Origin: Glo-17 sp964549735
GTDB lineage: Bacteria > Krumholzibacteriota > Krumholzibacteriia > LZORAL124-64-63
DNA length: 27,488 nt
Assembly (NCBI GenBank): GCA_964549735.1
Contig: CAZJWO010000044.1
Span: forward strand, 1 to 27,488
Direction of reading: 5' to 3'
Shown here: piece by piece, positions 7,431 to 16,026 of the stretch
Position numbering within the stretch: position 1 is the first letter of the stretch
How the letters are laid out: each line of letters begins with the position of its first letter
The notes under the pieces: generated by a model
Told to the model about the DNA's origin: nothing
The model's input: the letters and a program-made list of their open reading frames with translations, nothing else
The model's database searches: none
Program-made: the position numbers and the translations under genes

Positions 7431-8611
7431 GAGCGCGGCCCGGCGGGGCGAACGTCCCGGTCATCATGTACCACGGCGCCGGCCCGATCCTGCCGAACTG
7501 GCTCTGGGAGGACCTGACATGCCCCCTGCCGTTGTTCGAGCGGCAGCTCGCGCTGCTGAGCGCGCGGGGCTACCGGACGGCCTCGCTATCCGATCTGAGG
7601 CGCTGGCAGGAGGAGGGCCGGCCGCCGCCAGACCGGCGGCTGGTGCTGACCTTCGACGACGGCTACCTGGACAACTGGACCTACGTCTACCCGCTGCTCG
7701 AGCGGATCGGCTGGCAGGCCACGGTCTACGTCAACCCGGACTTCGTCGACCCGGCGCCGCGGCCGCGGCCGACGCTGGCCGACGTCTGGGCTGGGCGTTG
7801 CGCCGAGGCGGAGCTGTCCAGCCGCGGCTTCATGAGCTGGGCCGAACTGCGGCAGGCGTCGCGCGAGGGCGTGCTGGAGGTCGCCTGCCACTCTCGCACC
7901 CACACTTGGTACGAGACCGGGCCGGAGGTCGTCGACTACCACCGGCCCGGGTCGCCGCGGCCGTGGCTGGCCTGGAACGCCGCCCCCGAGCGCAAGCACG
8001 CCTACCTGAGGGAGGACCAGTCCGGGCTGGTGCCGTGGGGCACGCCCGTGCACGCGCACGGGCGCTCGCTCGGCGTTCGTCGCTGGTTCCCGCCGGCCGG
8101 CCTGGCCGAGGCATGCGCGCGCTTCGTCGCCGAGCGCGGCGGGGCGGAGTTCTTCGCGCGACCCGGCTGGCGCGACCAGCTGGACGGCTATCGGGACAGC
8201 CTGCGCCTGGGGGCCGGCCGTGCGGAGACCGACGCGGAGATGATGGAGCGATTCCAGGACGAGATCGTCGGTGCGCGCGACCTGATGGCGCGCGAACTGG
8301 GCGCCGCGCCGCGGCACTTCGCCTGGCCGGGCGGCGCCTACAACGACGTGAGCTGGCGCGTGGCCGAGCAGGCGGGTTTCGAGACCATGACCGTGCGGAG
8401 CACGGACACGGTGCGCTGGCGGTCGTCGGACCCCAGCCTGCTGCGCCGCGGCTCGTGTTTCAGCTTCGTGACTCTGCGCGGGCGGCGATTCCCCAACGAC
8501 GACGCGCGCGTCTTGTGGCACGCCTGCGAGGCCGCGCGCGGCTCGGCGTGGCACCGGTTCGCGCTGCGGGCCGCGAAGCTGCGGATCGCGCTCACCCGCC
8601 GGCAGGCCTAG
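7427..8611 (+). CDS. Polysaccharide deacetylase (NodB-like), with a long insertion
   Basis: A 394-residue carbohydrate esterase 4-type protein. It begins with VPVIMYHG (10-17), common in this family, then the catalytic and metal-binding motif TFDDGY (75-80; Asp77 and Asp78), the metal-binding HSRTH (155-159; two histidines), and FAWPGG (298-303) in place of the usual RxPY loop. About 140 residues separate the second and third motifs, far more than in compact NodB domains, and may form an extra substrate-binding part. No signal peptide is visible from this start. ATG 7427 has GGAGG 7 bases upstream and overlaps the stop of the small gene before it; the open frame to 7319 was rejected for lack of a site. 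It likely removes N-acetyl or O-acetyl groups from the glycan. Confidence 0.82.
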   Translation: MRARPGGANVPVIMYHGAGPILPNWLWEDLTCPLPLFERQLALLSARGYRTASLSDLRRWQEEGRPPPDRRLVLTFDDGYLDNWTYVYPLLERIGWQATVYVNPDFVDPAPRPRPTLADVWAGRCAEAELSSRGFMSWAELRQASREGVLEVACHSRTHTWYETGPEVVDYHRPGSPRPWLAWNAAPERKHAYLREDQSGLVPWGTPVHAHGRSLGVRRWFPPAGLAEACARFVAERGGAEFFARPGWRDQLDGYRDSLRLGAGRAETDAEMMERFQDEIVGARDLMARELGAAPRHFAWPGGAYNDVSWRVAEQAGFETMTVRSTDTVRWRSSDPSLLRRGSCFSFVTLRGRRFPNDDARVLWHACEAARGSAWHRFALRAAKLRIALTRRQA

Positions 8612-8660
8612 CCGGAGCCGCGGTCACGGTCACGGCCCGCGCCGACACCGGCACGCCGCC

Positions 8661-9722
8661 TCAGTAGTCCTGGTCCGCGTCCGAGCGCGCGATGAACCAC
8701 GCGTCCGGCTGCTGCACGCCCGCCGCCAGCTGCTCCTCTTGCCGCGAGAGGGTGATCATGTCGAGCTGCTGCGACAGCGAGCACGGGTAGCGCCCGACCG
8801 CCGCCGGCGCAAGGGCGCTCGGCAGGTCCATCTTCACCGCCGCCGCGCCGCGGGCCCGGCAGTACGCCACCACGTGGTCCAGCAGCGCCTGCACCGCGCC
8901 GGCCTGCCGCGGATGCACGATGAAGTCCGACACCACGCCTAGCCGGTAGTCCTCGGTCGCGATCCGCACGACGGCGAAGGCGCAGAGCGCCCCGTCCTGC
9001 CGCAGGTGGACGTAGCGGTACTCGTGGTGCGGGTGCGCGCCGTAGCGCCAGCGCAGGTATGGCAGGTCGCGCTCGACGGCGAAGCGGTAGTTGGCCGCCA
9101 CCGCCTCCCAGACGCCAGGCACGGCGGGATCCGGCTCCGGGGCGTCGTCCACCGTGAACGATCGGTCCGGCCGGCGGCCGCGGTTCGCCCGCAGGAACAC
9201 GCCGCCGAGTTGCTGGAGATCGCGCCGGTGGCCGGCGCGCGCCAGCCCGACGGCCAGCGGCAGGCGCGACAGGACGATCTTGACGGTCGTGCCCGCCCGG
9301 TGCTCGGTGAAGCCCACCGATCGAGCCGCCTTCAACGACACGGGCGTGTAGCCGAGGACGGCGGACACGTCGGCCGTCTTGATCCACTCGAGCAGCAGCT
9401 TCTTGCCGACCCCGCCGCCCCGGATCTCCGGGTTGACGATGAAGTCCATGCCCCACGAGCCGGTCACGACGCCCAGCGGCGTGCGCAGGCGCACGGGGAC
9501 CGTGCAGACCATGCCGCCGAACTGCCCGCCGACCTCGGCCACGATGATGGCCGGGCGGCCGGGCTCGACGTTGGGGTTCTGGTAGTACTGCCACCGCCAC
9601 CGGCGGCGCCGCGGCTCGACCGCGGCCGCGCGCTTCTCGGGCGGGAGCTTGCTCACGATCAGCCGGATGGCGATGTCCTCGTCCTCGGGGCGGTATTCGC
9701 GGATGGTGACGTCCGGCTTCAT
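8661..9722 (-). CDS. GNAT-family N-acyltransferase, two-domain
   Basis: A 353-residue protein. The N-terminal half is a GNAT domain, starting IREYRPEDEDIAIRLI and carrying the acyl-CoA pyrophosphate loop RGGGVGKKLL (101-110) after the strand GMDFIVNP. The C-terminal half repeats a GNAT-like pattern (LGVVSDFIVHPRQAGAVQALL), so the protein is probably a tandem GNAT, like FemAB-type or mycothiol-synthase-like enzymes. The role is likely N- or O-acylation of an amino sugar. Start ATG 9722 overlaps the stop of the upstream deacetylase (ATGA), with AAAGGAAGG just before it. Being coupled to a deacetylase suggests removal of one acyl group and replacement by another, but that is inference. Confidence 0.78.
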   Translation of the reverse strand: MKPDVTIREYRPEDEDIAIRLIVSKLPPEKRAAAVEPRRRRWRWQYYQNPNVEPGRPAIIVAEVGGQFGGMVCTVPVRLRTPLGVVTGSWGMDFIVNPEIRGGGVGKKLLLEWIKTADVSAVLGYTPVSLKAARSVGFTEHRAGTTVKIVLSRLPLAVGLARAGHRRDLQQLGGVFLRANRGRRPDRSFTVDDAPEPDPAVPGVWEAVAANYRFAVERDLPYLRWRYGAHPHHEYRYVHLRQDGALCAFAVVRIATEDYRLGVVSDFIVHPRQAGAVQALLDHVVAYCRARGAAAVKMDLPSALAPAAVGRYPCSLSQQLDMITLSRQEEQLAAGVQQPDAWFIARSDADQDY

Positions 9723-10732
9723 GACCTTCCTTTCAGGAACTCGAGCAGGCCGCTGATGCGCGTCTCTAGCTCCGGGTAGGACGAACGGCCGTTGACGGCG
9801 TAGCGGCGGATCTCGAACGGGTCTTCGCCCGGCCGGCTGATGCCGGCGATCGTGGAGAGAGCCGACACGTAGCCGGCTTCCCGCAAGGCGTCCTTGGCGC
9901 TCTGATCGAAGTCCTCTCGCCTTCCGTTCGGATACGCGAAGTGGCGCACCGGCTCGCCCAGGATCTCCTCCAGGCGCTCGCGGCTGAGGACGACCTCCCG
10001 CCGCACGTCCTGCGCGCTCTCGCGCGCCAGGATCGCGTGGTTGACGGTGTGGCTGCCGATGGTCACGCCGCGCGCCCGCAGCCCCCGGATCTGGGCGGCG
10101 TCGAGGAAGCGCACCCCGTCCAGGGCGGAGGCGTCGGCGTCGACGTCCAGGGCGGCGCAGATCTCCCGGACCCCCGCGCGCGCTTCGGCGGACGGCGCGC
10201 GCTTCAGGCGAGCCCTCAGCAACGCGATGGCCGCCGCCTTCTGGCCGGCGGTGGCGACGGCCAGGTCTCCGTCGACGCTGCCGCACCGCAAGACAGGCCT
10301 GCGCGTGACGTTGATCGCGTACTCCAGCCGGTCGGTCCACATGACGTCCCGCGTGCCGACGAAGCCCGTGGTGACGAACACCGCGAACGGCACGCCCAGG
10401 GCGCTCAGCAGAGGGAGCGCGTGCTCGTGATTGTTGGCGTACCCATCGTCGAAGGTCAGCAGCAGGCAGCCCGCCAGCGAGCGGCGGCCGTGCAGGTGAT
10501 CGAGGTAGTCGTCGAGCGTGGCGAACCGGTAGCGGCGGCCGAGGCGTTCCAGGAACGACCGCAGGCGCTCGGGCGAGATGAATTTGCCGCTGGCGTTGAA
10601 GAAACGTGACTCCTCGTCCGGCAGCACGCCGTGCAGGAAAAGGACAGGGACGTCGCTGGGGTGCCGGCGCCGCCACAGCGCGGTCACGCCGAGACGGGAC
10701 GCGAACTCGAGGGCCTGCCTGTTGCCGATCAT
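9719..10732 (-). CDS. Polysaccharide deacetylase (second, NodB-like)
   Basis: A 337-residue CE4-type deacetylase. Motif 1 is TFDDGY (93-98, catalytic Asp95 and metal Asp96), motif 2 is SHTVNH (227-232, metal-binding His228 and His232), and motif 3 is FAYPNG (265-270), all in standard form. The domain opens with VPVLFLHGV (28-36). No secretion signal is seen, so it may act on a cytoplasmic precursor. Start ATG 10732 is preceded by GAGGG with proper spacing; the open frame up to 10885 lacks a site and covers the divergent promoter region. It ends in a 4-base overlap with the GNAT gene. It differs from the deacetylase at 7427, so the locus carries two distinct deacetylases. Confidence 0.87.
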   Translation of the reverse strand: MIGNRQALEFASRLGVTALWRRRHPSDVPVLFLHGVLPDEESRFFNASGKFISPERLRSFLERLGRRYRFATLDDYLDHLHGRRSLAGCLLLTFDDGYANNHEHALPLLSALGVPFAVFVTTGFVGTRDVMWTDRLEYAINVTRRPVLRCGSVDGDLAVATAGQKAAAIALLRARLKRAPSAEARAGVREICAALDVDADASALDGVRFLDAAQIRGLRARGVTIGSHTVNHAILARESAQDVRREVVLSRERLEEILGEPVRHFAYPNGRREDFDQSAKDALREAGYVSALSTIAGISRPGEDPFEIRRYAVNGRSSYPELETRISGLLEFLKGRS

Positions 10733-10831
10733 GCCTCCACCCTCGCGCGCCAGGTCGCGGCGCGCCGCGCGGCCCAGGATAGCCGACCACCCGCCGGTGT
10801 GCCAGCCCAGGGTGGACCACCGTCGCCGGGG

Positions 10832-10861
10832 TCGACAGTGCCCGCGCGGGCGACCTATACT
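10832..10861 (+). promoter_or_regulatory. Candidate promoter of the CapK-like gene
   Basis: TCGACA (10832-10837) and TATACT (10856-10861) are separated by 18 bases, in the 198-base divergent region, 69 bases before the GTG start at 10931. The -10 matches consensus at five of six positions. This is the best promoter candidate for the plus-strand gene. Confidence 0.4.
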
Positions 10862-10930
10862 GCCGCGACCCAGGAGCGCCGGCACGAGGCCGGGGCGGTG
10901 GTCCTCAGTTCCTCGGCGAGAGGTTCAACA

Positions 10931-12289
10931 GTGCTCGCACGTGCCGTGACCCGTGCCGCCCTCGAGTTGACGCGTCCTGAGCGCATGCGCTGGTTCCGCA
11001 CGCTGAACGCAAGCCAATGGTGGCCGCGGGAACGTCTCGAGGAATACAAGGACGCTCGCCTGCAGGCGCTGCTGCGCCACGCGCTCGCCACGGTCCCCTA
11101 CTACCGCGAATTCGCGGCCCAGGCGGGGCTCGACGCGCGGACCGTGTCGGCGGCCGATCTGCCGCGCCTGCCCCTTGTCGACAAGCCGGTCATGGCCGCC
11201 CGCCTGGCGGACTTCCGGTCGGATGCCGTGCCGGCCGGGCGCTTCCGTCCCAGCTCGACGAGCGGATCCACCGGAACGCCGTTCAAGTTCTTCACGGACA
11301 CCGGGGCCAGCCAGGTCCGGTTGGCGAACGACCTGCGCATACGCATGTGGACCGGCTGGCGCATCGGCGACCGTCAGGCCCTGCTCTGGGGACACCGGGG
11401 CGACTTGGCCAAGGGGGGCGACTGGCTGAATCGCCTCCGCAACGAGTTCAGCGATCGCGTGCTCGCTCTGAACGCCTACGAACTCGGCGAACCGCAGATG
11501 GCGCACTACCAGCGTTTGCTGATGAAGAGCCGGCCGACGTTGATGGTGGGCTACTCCTCCGCGCTGGCTCTCCTCGCCCAGTACGTGAGCCGCAACTCGC
11601 TGCCGTTTCCCAGGCTCAAGGGCTGCATCAGCACCGCGGAGACCTTGCTGCCGGAACAGCGGCAGGCCATCGAGACCGGCTTCGCCTGCCCGGTACTCGA
11701 CCACTACGGCTCGCGGGAGTTCGGGACGATCTCGCAGCAGTGCCGTCCCGGCTCGGCGGAGCACATCACCATCGAGCGCACCTGGGTCGAGGTGCTGAAC
11801 GCGGCGGGCCAGCCCGCCAGGCCGGGCGAGCAGGGGGAAATCGTCGTCACGGACCTCGACAACTACGCCATGCCGTTCATCCGCTACCGGACGGCCGACC
11901 TCGGGGCTCTCGGCGCCGGGTCCTGCGACTGCGGCCGCAGCCTGCCGCTGCTGGATTCCGTCGCCGGGCGCGTATCGGAGATCATCGTCGGCCGCAACGG
12001 CAAGCAATACTCCACGCCCGGTCCCTGGCTCTTCGGCGCCGACGTGCCCGGCATCGGCCAGATGCAGGTCATCCAGGAGACGCTCGAGCAGATCACCGTC
12101 CGCATCGTGCCCAACGCCGACTGGACGGACGGGAGCGCGGCCACGCTCGTCGAGAACATGGTTTCCCTGCTCGGCGACGTGCGGATCGCGATCGAACTGA
12201 CCGACCACATCCCCAAGTCGGCGTCGGGCAAGTACCGGTTCGCCATCTCCAAGGTGTCGCCGTACCTGGGACGAGACGATCGGTCCTGA
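10931..12289 (+). CDS. CapK/PaaK-like adenylate-forming enzyme
   Basis: A 452-residue member of the phenylacetate-CoA ligase (PaaK)/CapK branch of the ANL superfamily, which activates a carboxylate as an acyl-adenylate. The phosphate-binding loop is SSTSGSTGTP (108-117), followed by YGSREFG (259-265) at the adenine site, YRTADLG near the hinge, and a C-terminal KSASGKYRF block with the lysine used in the second half-reaction. CapK-type members are common in capsule and exopolysaccharide loci, where the exact reaction is unknown; they may provide an activated acyl or amino-acid group for the glycan. Start GTG 10931 has GAGAGG 7 bases upstream. The open frame to 10631 overlaps the divergent gene and was rejected. 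It is convergent with the next gene. Confidence 0.83.
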   Translation: MLARAVTRAALELTRPERMRWFRTLNASQWWPRERLEEYKDARLQALLRHALATVPYYREFAAQAGLDARTVSAADLPRLPLVDKPVMAARLADFRSDAVPAGRFRPSSTSGSTGTPFKFFTDTGASQVRLANDLRIRMWTGWRIGDRQALLWGHRGDLAKGGDWLNRLRNEFSDRVLALNAYELGEPQMAHYQRLLMKSRPTLMVGYSSALALLAQYVSRNSLPFPRLKGCISTAETLLPEQRQAIETGFACPVLDHYGSREFGTISQQCRPGSAEHITIERTWVEVLNAAGQPARPGEQGEIVVTDLDNYAMPFIRYRTADLGALGAGSCDCGRSLPLLDSVAGRVSEIIVGRNGKQYSTPGPWLFGADVPGIGQMQVIQETLEQITVRIVPNADWTDGSAATLVENMVSLLGDVRIAIELTDHIPKSASGKYRFAISKVSPYLGRDDRS

Positions 12290-12339
12290 GGCGTCCGACG
12301 GCGGGCCGGCCGGATCTGCCCCGCGCTGGCGCGCCTTCA

Positions 12340-13452
12340 TCACAGGCTCAGCCCGATCCTGCGCAGCGCCGCGATCAAAGCGTCCGCTGTCTTCGACAGC
12401 GAGTGCTCGCGAACAACGAATGCGCGACACGCCTGGGCAGCCTCGCGATATGCCGGCTCGTTCGCGAGCAAACGGTCGATATCCGCGGCCAGCGAGAACG
12501 GATCGGTCGCAACGAGGCCGAGTCCGTTCTTCTGGATCGCGCCGTCCGGATCGGCATTCAAGGTGCAGGTCGGCACACCGTGCGCCCAGGCATAGAGATA
12601 CGTATTGGGGAAGCCCTCGCGTTCGGAAGTATTCAGAAGCATGCGAGCGCGTCGATACATGTGCTCGACTTCATCCGGCGGCACGAATCCGAGATAGGAG
12701 ACGTTCGTTGCCGCAGACAGCGCCGCGACCATTCGTTCAGAATAGTCCTGATCGTCACCGGGGCCTCCCACGACCGCGAACGTGCGCTGCGGGAGAAGAC
12801 GGACGATGTCCAATAGCACTTCGGGTCTCTTCACGGGCTTGATCGAACCGACCCACAAGATGTCGAACTCCGGCGTCGTGGGCTGTCGATACCCTGCATC
12901 TGCGACTATTCCATTGGGGATCAATACGGTTTCTATACCGAATTCCTCGCTCAATAGGCGTTGCTGGACGCGTGTCTGCGCCGAAACGAGATCTGCTCGG
13001 CGCAACGAGGCCGCGTAGAGCCGATTGAGGATCGCGGGCGTACCCTCGCGCTGTCCGGCTTCGCAATTGGACATGTTCGCGACCATGAACCCGTATCGCG
13101 ATCGCAGGGCCCGTGCCATCAACCAGCATTGCCCCGCCAGGAACCGCGTCGAGCGCAGGATGTAGACATCTGCACGCGCGGCGTACATCGACCTTGCCAG
13201 TCGACCGATATTGACGAGGGAGCGCCAGTAGCTGCGGCCAGTGGAACTCCGATTGGCGCGGTAGATGGCCATACCGGAGATATCTTCGCGAAAAGCCTGG
13301 CCGAAATCCCCGGTGATGAAGCTTATCGAGTACCCTCGCTCCCTGAGCTCTCGCGCTATCCCGACGAGCTGGAAACCGGAGCCGCCGGCGATCTGAGCGA
13401 CGCCGGGCCGCAAGGTCGCGTACGCTTCCATGGATATGAAGCAGATCCGCAT
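12340..13452 (-). CDS. GT4-like glycosyltransferase with altered EX7E motif
   Basis: A 370-residue GT-B protein. The N-terminal domain has GGSGFQLVGIARELRERG (23-40), the acceptor-side loop and helix of GT4 enzymes. The C-terminal domain has LIPNGI (177-182), ILWVGSIKPVKRPEVLLD (198-215) and REGFPNTYLYAWAHGVP (278-294). In active GT4 enzymes the last block normally reads EG-P-x5-E; here Glu279 is present but the second glutamate is Tyr287 (codon TAT). That residue contacts the nucleotide sugar, so activity could be lost or changed. AAGGA lies just before the ATG at 13452. The gene is single on its strand, divergent from the epimerase gene. Confidence 0.85.
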   Translation of the reverse strand: MRICFISMEAYATLRPGVAQIAGGSGFQLVGIARELRERGYSISFITGDFGQAFREDISGMAIYRANRSSTGRSYWRSLVNIGRLARSMYAARADVYILRSTRFLAGQCWLMARALRSRYGFMVANMSNCEAGQREGTPAILNRLYAASLRRADLVSAQTRVQQRLLSEEFGIETVLIPNGIVADAGYRQPTTPEFDILWVGSIKPVKRPEVLLDIVRLLPQRTFAVVGGPGDDQDYSERMVAALSAATNVSYLGFVPPDEVEHMYRRARMLLNTSEREGFPNTYLYAWAHGVPTCTLNADPDGAIQKNGLGLVATDPFSLAADIDRLLANEPAYREAAQACRAFVVREHSLSKTADALIAALRRIGLSL

Positions 13453-13762
13453 GACATCCTTAGGTGCTTACGTGCCGGGTGAGTTCGCCTGCCTGACGGA
13501 GCAGCCCCGATGGCCTGCCGGCGGCGCGGGAGGCAACGGCCCCGGATTCGCTATGGCGACTCCAACTCGCCGAATATAATCGGTCTAGATCGCCGAGCAG
13601 TAGATATTTCAGAGCCGGTCCGATGGCAGCCCATCGCGGCGGGCCCCGAGCCGCGCTGTCCGACCGGTTCAATCCGACAACTCCTTGAATCACGCGCCCG
13701 CCAAGCACTACATTGCTGTCGATCCGTCGGGCCTCTGATGCCCCAGAGTCGAGGAGACCGCT
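13453..13762. other. 310-base divergent intergenic region before wecB
   Basis: No gene is supported here. It separates the minus-strand glycosyltransferase from the plus-strand epimerase. It contains two adjacent inverted repeats: CGATGG/CCATCG at 13621-13636 with a 4-base loop, and CGCGGC/GCCGCG at 13635-13655. A TATAAT at 13575-13580 has no good -35 partner. A weak promoter candidate lies at 13685-13714. The region is somewhat less GC-rich than the genes around it. Confidence 0.5.
13685..13714 (+). promoter_or_regulatory. Candidate promoter of the wecB-like gene
   Basis: TTGAAT (13685-13690) and TACATT (13709-13714), 18 bases apart, lie 49 bases before the TTG start at 13763. Each hexamer matches the sigma70 consensus at four of six positions, so this is a weak call. 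Confidence 0.28.
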
Positions 13763-14857
13763 TTGCCAGCCAAGATCCTGATCGTCGCCGCCGCTCGGCC
13801 GAACTTCATGAAAATAGCCCCGTTGTGGCGCGCGCTGGCTGCCAGGCCCGCTGTCTTCGAGCCGCTGCTGGTGCACACCGGCCAGCACTACGACCACAAC
13901 ATGTCTGATGTGTTCTTCACCGAACTGGGCTTGCCGGCTCCGCACACCCATCTCGGGGTGGGCTCGGGGACCCACGCGGAGCAGACTGCGGGGGTCGTTC
14001 TCGCGTTCGAGCCGGTTTGCCTGCGTTCCGATCCCGCTTGCGTGGTCGTCGTCGGAGACGTCAATGCGACGATGGCGGCCACCATCACCGCCAAGAAGCT
14101 GGACCTCGCCGTGGCACACATCGAAGCGGGATTGCGCAGTGGCGACCGCACCATGCCGGAAGAGATCAACCGGGTCCTGACCGACAGCATCGCCGACCTG
14201 CTCCTGACGCCCTCCAGCGACGCCGACGAGAATCTGCGTCGCGAAGGGATTCCCAGCGATCGGATCGTCCGTGTCGGTAATATCATGATCGATAGCCTTG
14301 TCCACGCGCTCGCGAGAGTCCGAGATCGCGCCGCGTTCGCGCGTTTCCATTGCTCCGGAAGCGCGTATGGGCTGGTGACGCTTCACCGGCCAGCGAACGT
14401 CGATGATCCCGACAAGCTGCGCGCCTTGTTCGCAGGCCTCCTGGATCTCGACTACCCGTTGATCTTCCCCGTGCACCCTCGCACACGCAAGGCCATGGAA
14501 AAAAGCGGCTTGCGGATACCACCCGCAGGATCTGGCCCGCTGCGCCTTTGCGAACCGCTCGGATATGACGATTTCCTCAACCTCACCATGAACGCTCGTT
14601 TCGTGATCACCGATTCCGGCGGCATCCAGGAAGAGACGACGTACCTCGGTATCCCCTGCCTCACATTGCGACCCAACACCGAGCGGCCGATCACCGTCTC
14701 GGAAGGGACCAACGAGCTGGTTTCGCTGGAAATCCTCGCCAGCCGTGTCCGGCTCGTGCTGGATGGCCACTGGAAACGAGGTCGGGTGCCGGAGCTCTGG
14801 GATGGCCACACCGCGGAGCGCATCGCTCAAGTCCTGGCTGACCGGTTCGCTCGCTGA
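13763..14857 (+). CDS. wecB: UDP-N-acetylglucosamine 2-epimerase (non-hydrolysing, WecB-type)
   Basis: Interconverts UDP-GlcNAc and UDP-ManNAc, supplying ManNAc-type sugars for the glycan. At 364 residues it has the normal family length. Family blocks in order are RPNFMK (12-17), TGQHYD (39-44), GDVNAT (98-103), HIEAGLRSGDRTMPEE (119-134), LHRPANV, and SGGIQEE in the C-terminal domain. Asp99, Glu121 and Glu134 occupy the places of the catalytic acidic residues of E. coli WecB, and the histidine of LHR matches the UDP-binding one. Start TTG 13763 has GAGGAG 6 bases upstream. No UDP-ManNAc dehydrogenase (WecC) lies next to it. It is convergent with the DUF354 gene, itself a distant structural relative. 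Confidence 0.92.
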   Translation: MPAKILIVAAARPNFMKIAPLWRALAARPAVFEPLLVHTGQHYDHNMSDVFFTELGLPAPHTHLGVGSGTHAEQTAGVVLAFEPVCLRSDPACVVVVGDVNATMAATITAKKLDLAVAHIEAGLRSGDRTMPEEINRVLTDSIADLLLTPSSDADENLRREGIPSDRIVRVGNIMIDSLVHALARVRDRAAFARFHCSGSAYGLVTLHRPANVDDPDKLRALFAGLLDLDYPLIFPVHPRTRKAMEKSGLRIPPAGSGPLRLCEPLGYDDFLNLTMNARFVITDSGGIQEETTYLGIPCLTLRPNTERPITVSEGTNELVSLEILASRVRLVLDGHWKRGRVPELWDGHTAERIAQVLADRFAR

Positions 14858-14940
14858 CGATCGGCCAATACGAGCGCGCGAACGAGTCTGCCGGCTCCGG
14901 GGCCGCCTCGACTCATACGACCCGCCGCCGGCGCTTTCCG

Positions 14941-14962
14941 GGCGCCTGGCGAACGAGGCGCC
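14941..14962. terminator. Hairpin between convergent wecB and DUF354 genes
   Basis: GGCGCCT (14941-14947) pairs with AGGCGCC (14956-14962) around an 8-base loop. It sits in the 122-base gap between two convergent stops. There is no T tract on either strand, so a bidirectional terminator is only a possibility. Confidence 0.3.
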
Positions 14963-14979
14963 TGCACCGCGGACCTCGT

Positions 14980-16026
14980 CTACCGGATCGGCTTCGTCCG
15001 TCTCGGACGAGCCGCCGCGAGGATCGCATCGCAAATGAAGTCGACCAGGTCGCGATTATCCGGCACGTCGATCTCACCGGTGCGACGGCACAGTTCCATG
15101 CGGGCCACATCTTGCAGATCGGCGAGCAGTGTCAGGCGGCCCTGCTTCGACAGCCACTCGTCGACCCGCCCGGTCTCGCCCCGGAAAAAGCTGCAAGCGG
15201 GCACGCCGAGTATCGCCGCCTCGCGCGTCATGGTGCCGCCGCCGCCGACCACCAGATCCATCGCCGCGACGAGACTCGGGCCATCGTAGACCTTGGCCGG
15301 CACTATGACGCGTTCGAGATCGTGTCCGGCAAGCCACGCCAACTGCCGATCGTCCCTCGCCAGGTAGACAAGGTCTATGTCCTGTCGTCCCGATAGACGC
15401 GCCAGTATGGCGTCGAGCAGGACTTCCGCCTCCGGATTGTGGTAGTGAGCATCCTGCGCCGGCGGGCGCAACAGCACCCTCACCGCATCGTCACGAAGCC
15501 CAAGGTCTGCGGCGACAGCTGCCGGCTCGAGACGTGCATCCGCCAGGTACAATTCTTCTTTGAATCCCGGGTACGCGGTCACCAGCCGAGAGTCGATCCC
15601 GGCTTCGGCGCAACGCCCGCGATCGATCGCTTGCGGCAGCAGGATGGTCCGGCAACACCAGTTGAACAGGCGGGCGTCGACCCATTCGTAGTCGTACATC
15701 GTAACGCTCGGAATTCCGAGCACGCGGCTGGCTATCGGCAGAGATCTCGATCCGTGACCGAAGCTCACCGCCCAATCACCGCGCCGCATGGCGACAGCCA
15801 AGGCGACGGCTCGGCCGATAGTGCCGCGAATCTTGTTCCACATGCCCTTGCCGTAAACGCCCCCGACCTTCCGGTAGTCCAGGCCGTACATGTCGAGCAG
15901 TTCACAGGTGTGGGTGCGGTCACGAGCCGTGAAAACGACGGTATGGCCGCGATGCGTCAGTTCCCGCACGAGCGGCTTCATGATCAGTACATGTGGACCG
16001 TTATCGGCATCGAACCAGATCTTCAA
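14980..16026 (-). CDS. DUF354 family protein (GT-B / epimerase-like fold)
   Basis: A 348-residue protein of the DUF354 family (PF04007), whose members have a two-domain fold like UDP-GlcNAc 2-epimerase and GT-B glycosyltransferases; the reaction is not established. It opens MKIWFDADNGPHVLIMKPLV, typical of the family, with FGHGSRSLP and YDYEWVD in the N-terminal domain and VVGGGGTMTREAAILGVP in the C-terminal domain, the last resembling the nucleotide-sugar loop of WecB. Start TTG 16026 has GGAGGAG 8 bases upstream and overlaps the previous stop by 4 bases (TTGA). The open frame to 16089 lies inside the neighbour. It is the last gene of a coupled three-gene series. A transferase or epimerase acting on a nucleotide sugar fits, but is inference. 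Confidence 0.8.
   Translation of the reverse strand: MKIWFDADNGPHVLIMKPLVRELTHRGHTVVFTARDRTHTCELLDMYGLDYRKVGGVYGKGMWNKIRGTIGRAVALAVAMRRGDWAVSFGHGSRSLPIASRVLGIPSVTMYDYEWVDARLFNWCCRTILLPQAIDRGRCAEAGIDSRLVTAYPGFKEELYLADARLEPAAVAADLGLRDDAVRVLLRPPAQDAHYHNPEAEVLLDAILARLSGRQDIDLVYLARDDRQLAWLAGHDLERVIVPAKVYDGPSLVAAMDLVVGGGGTMTREAAILGVPACSFFRGETGRVDEWLSKQGRLTLLADLQDVARMELCRRTGEIDVPDNRDLVDFICDAILAAARPRRTKPIR

Noticed and set aside
9723..10820. N-terminal extension of the GNAT frame to 719 codons
   Set aside because: The extra part overlaps the deacetylase in another frame and has no recognisable domain. The ATG at 9722 with its ribosome-binding site and ATGA overlap is the natural start.
10925..12430. 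Minus-strand open frame of 501 codons
   Set aside because: Antisense to the CapK-like gene, which has the adenylate-forming signature motifs. The product is low-complexity.
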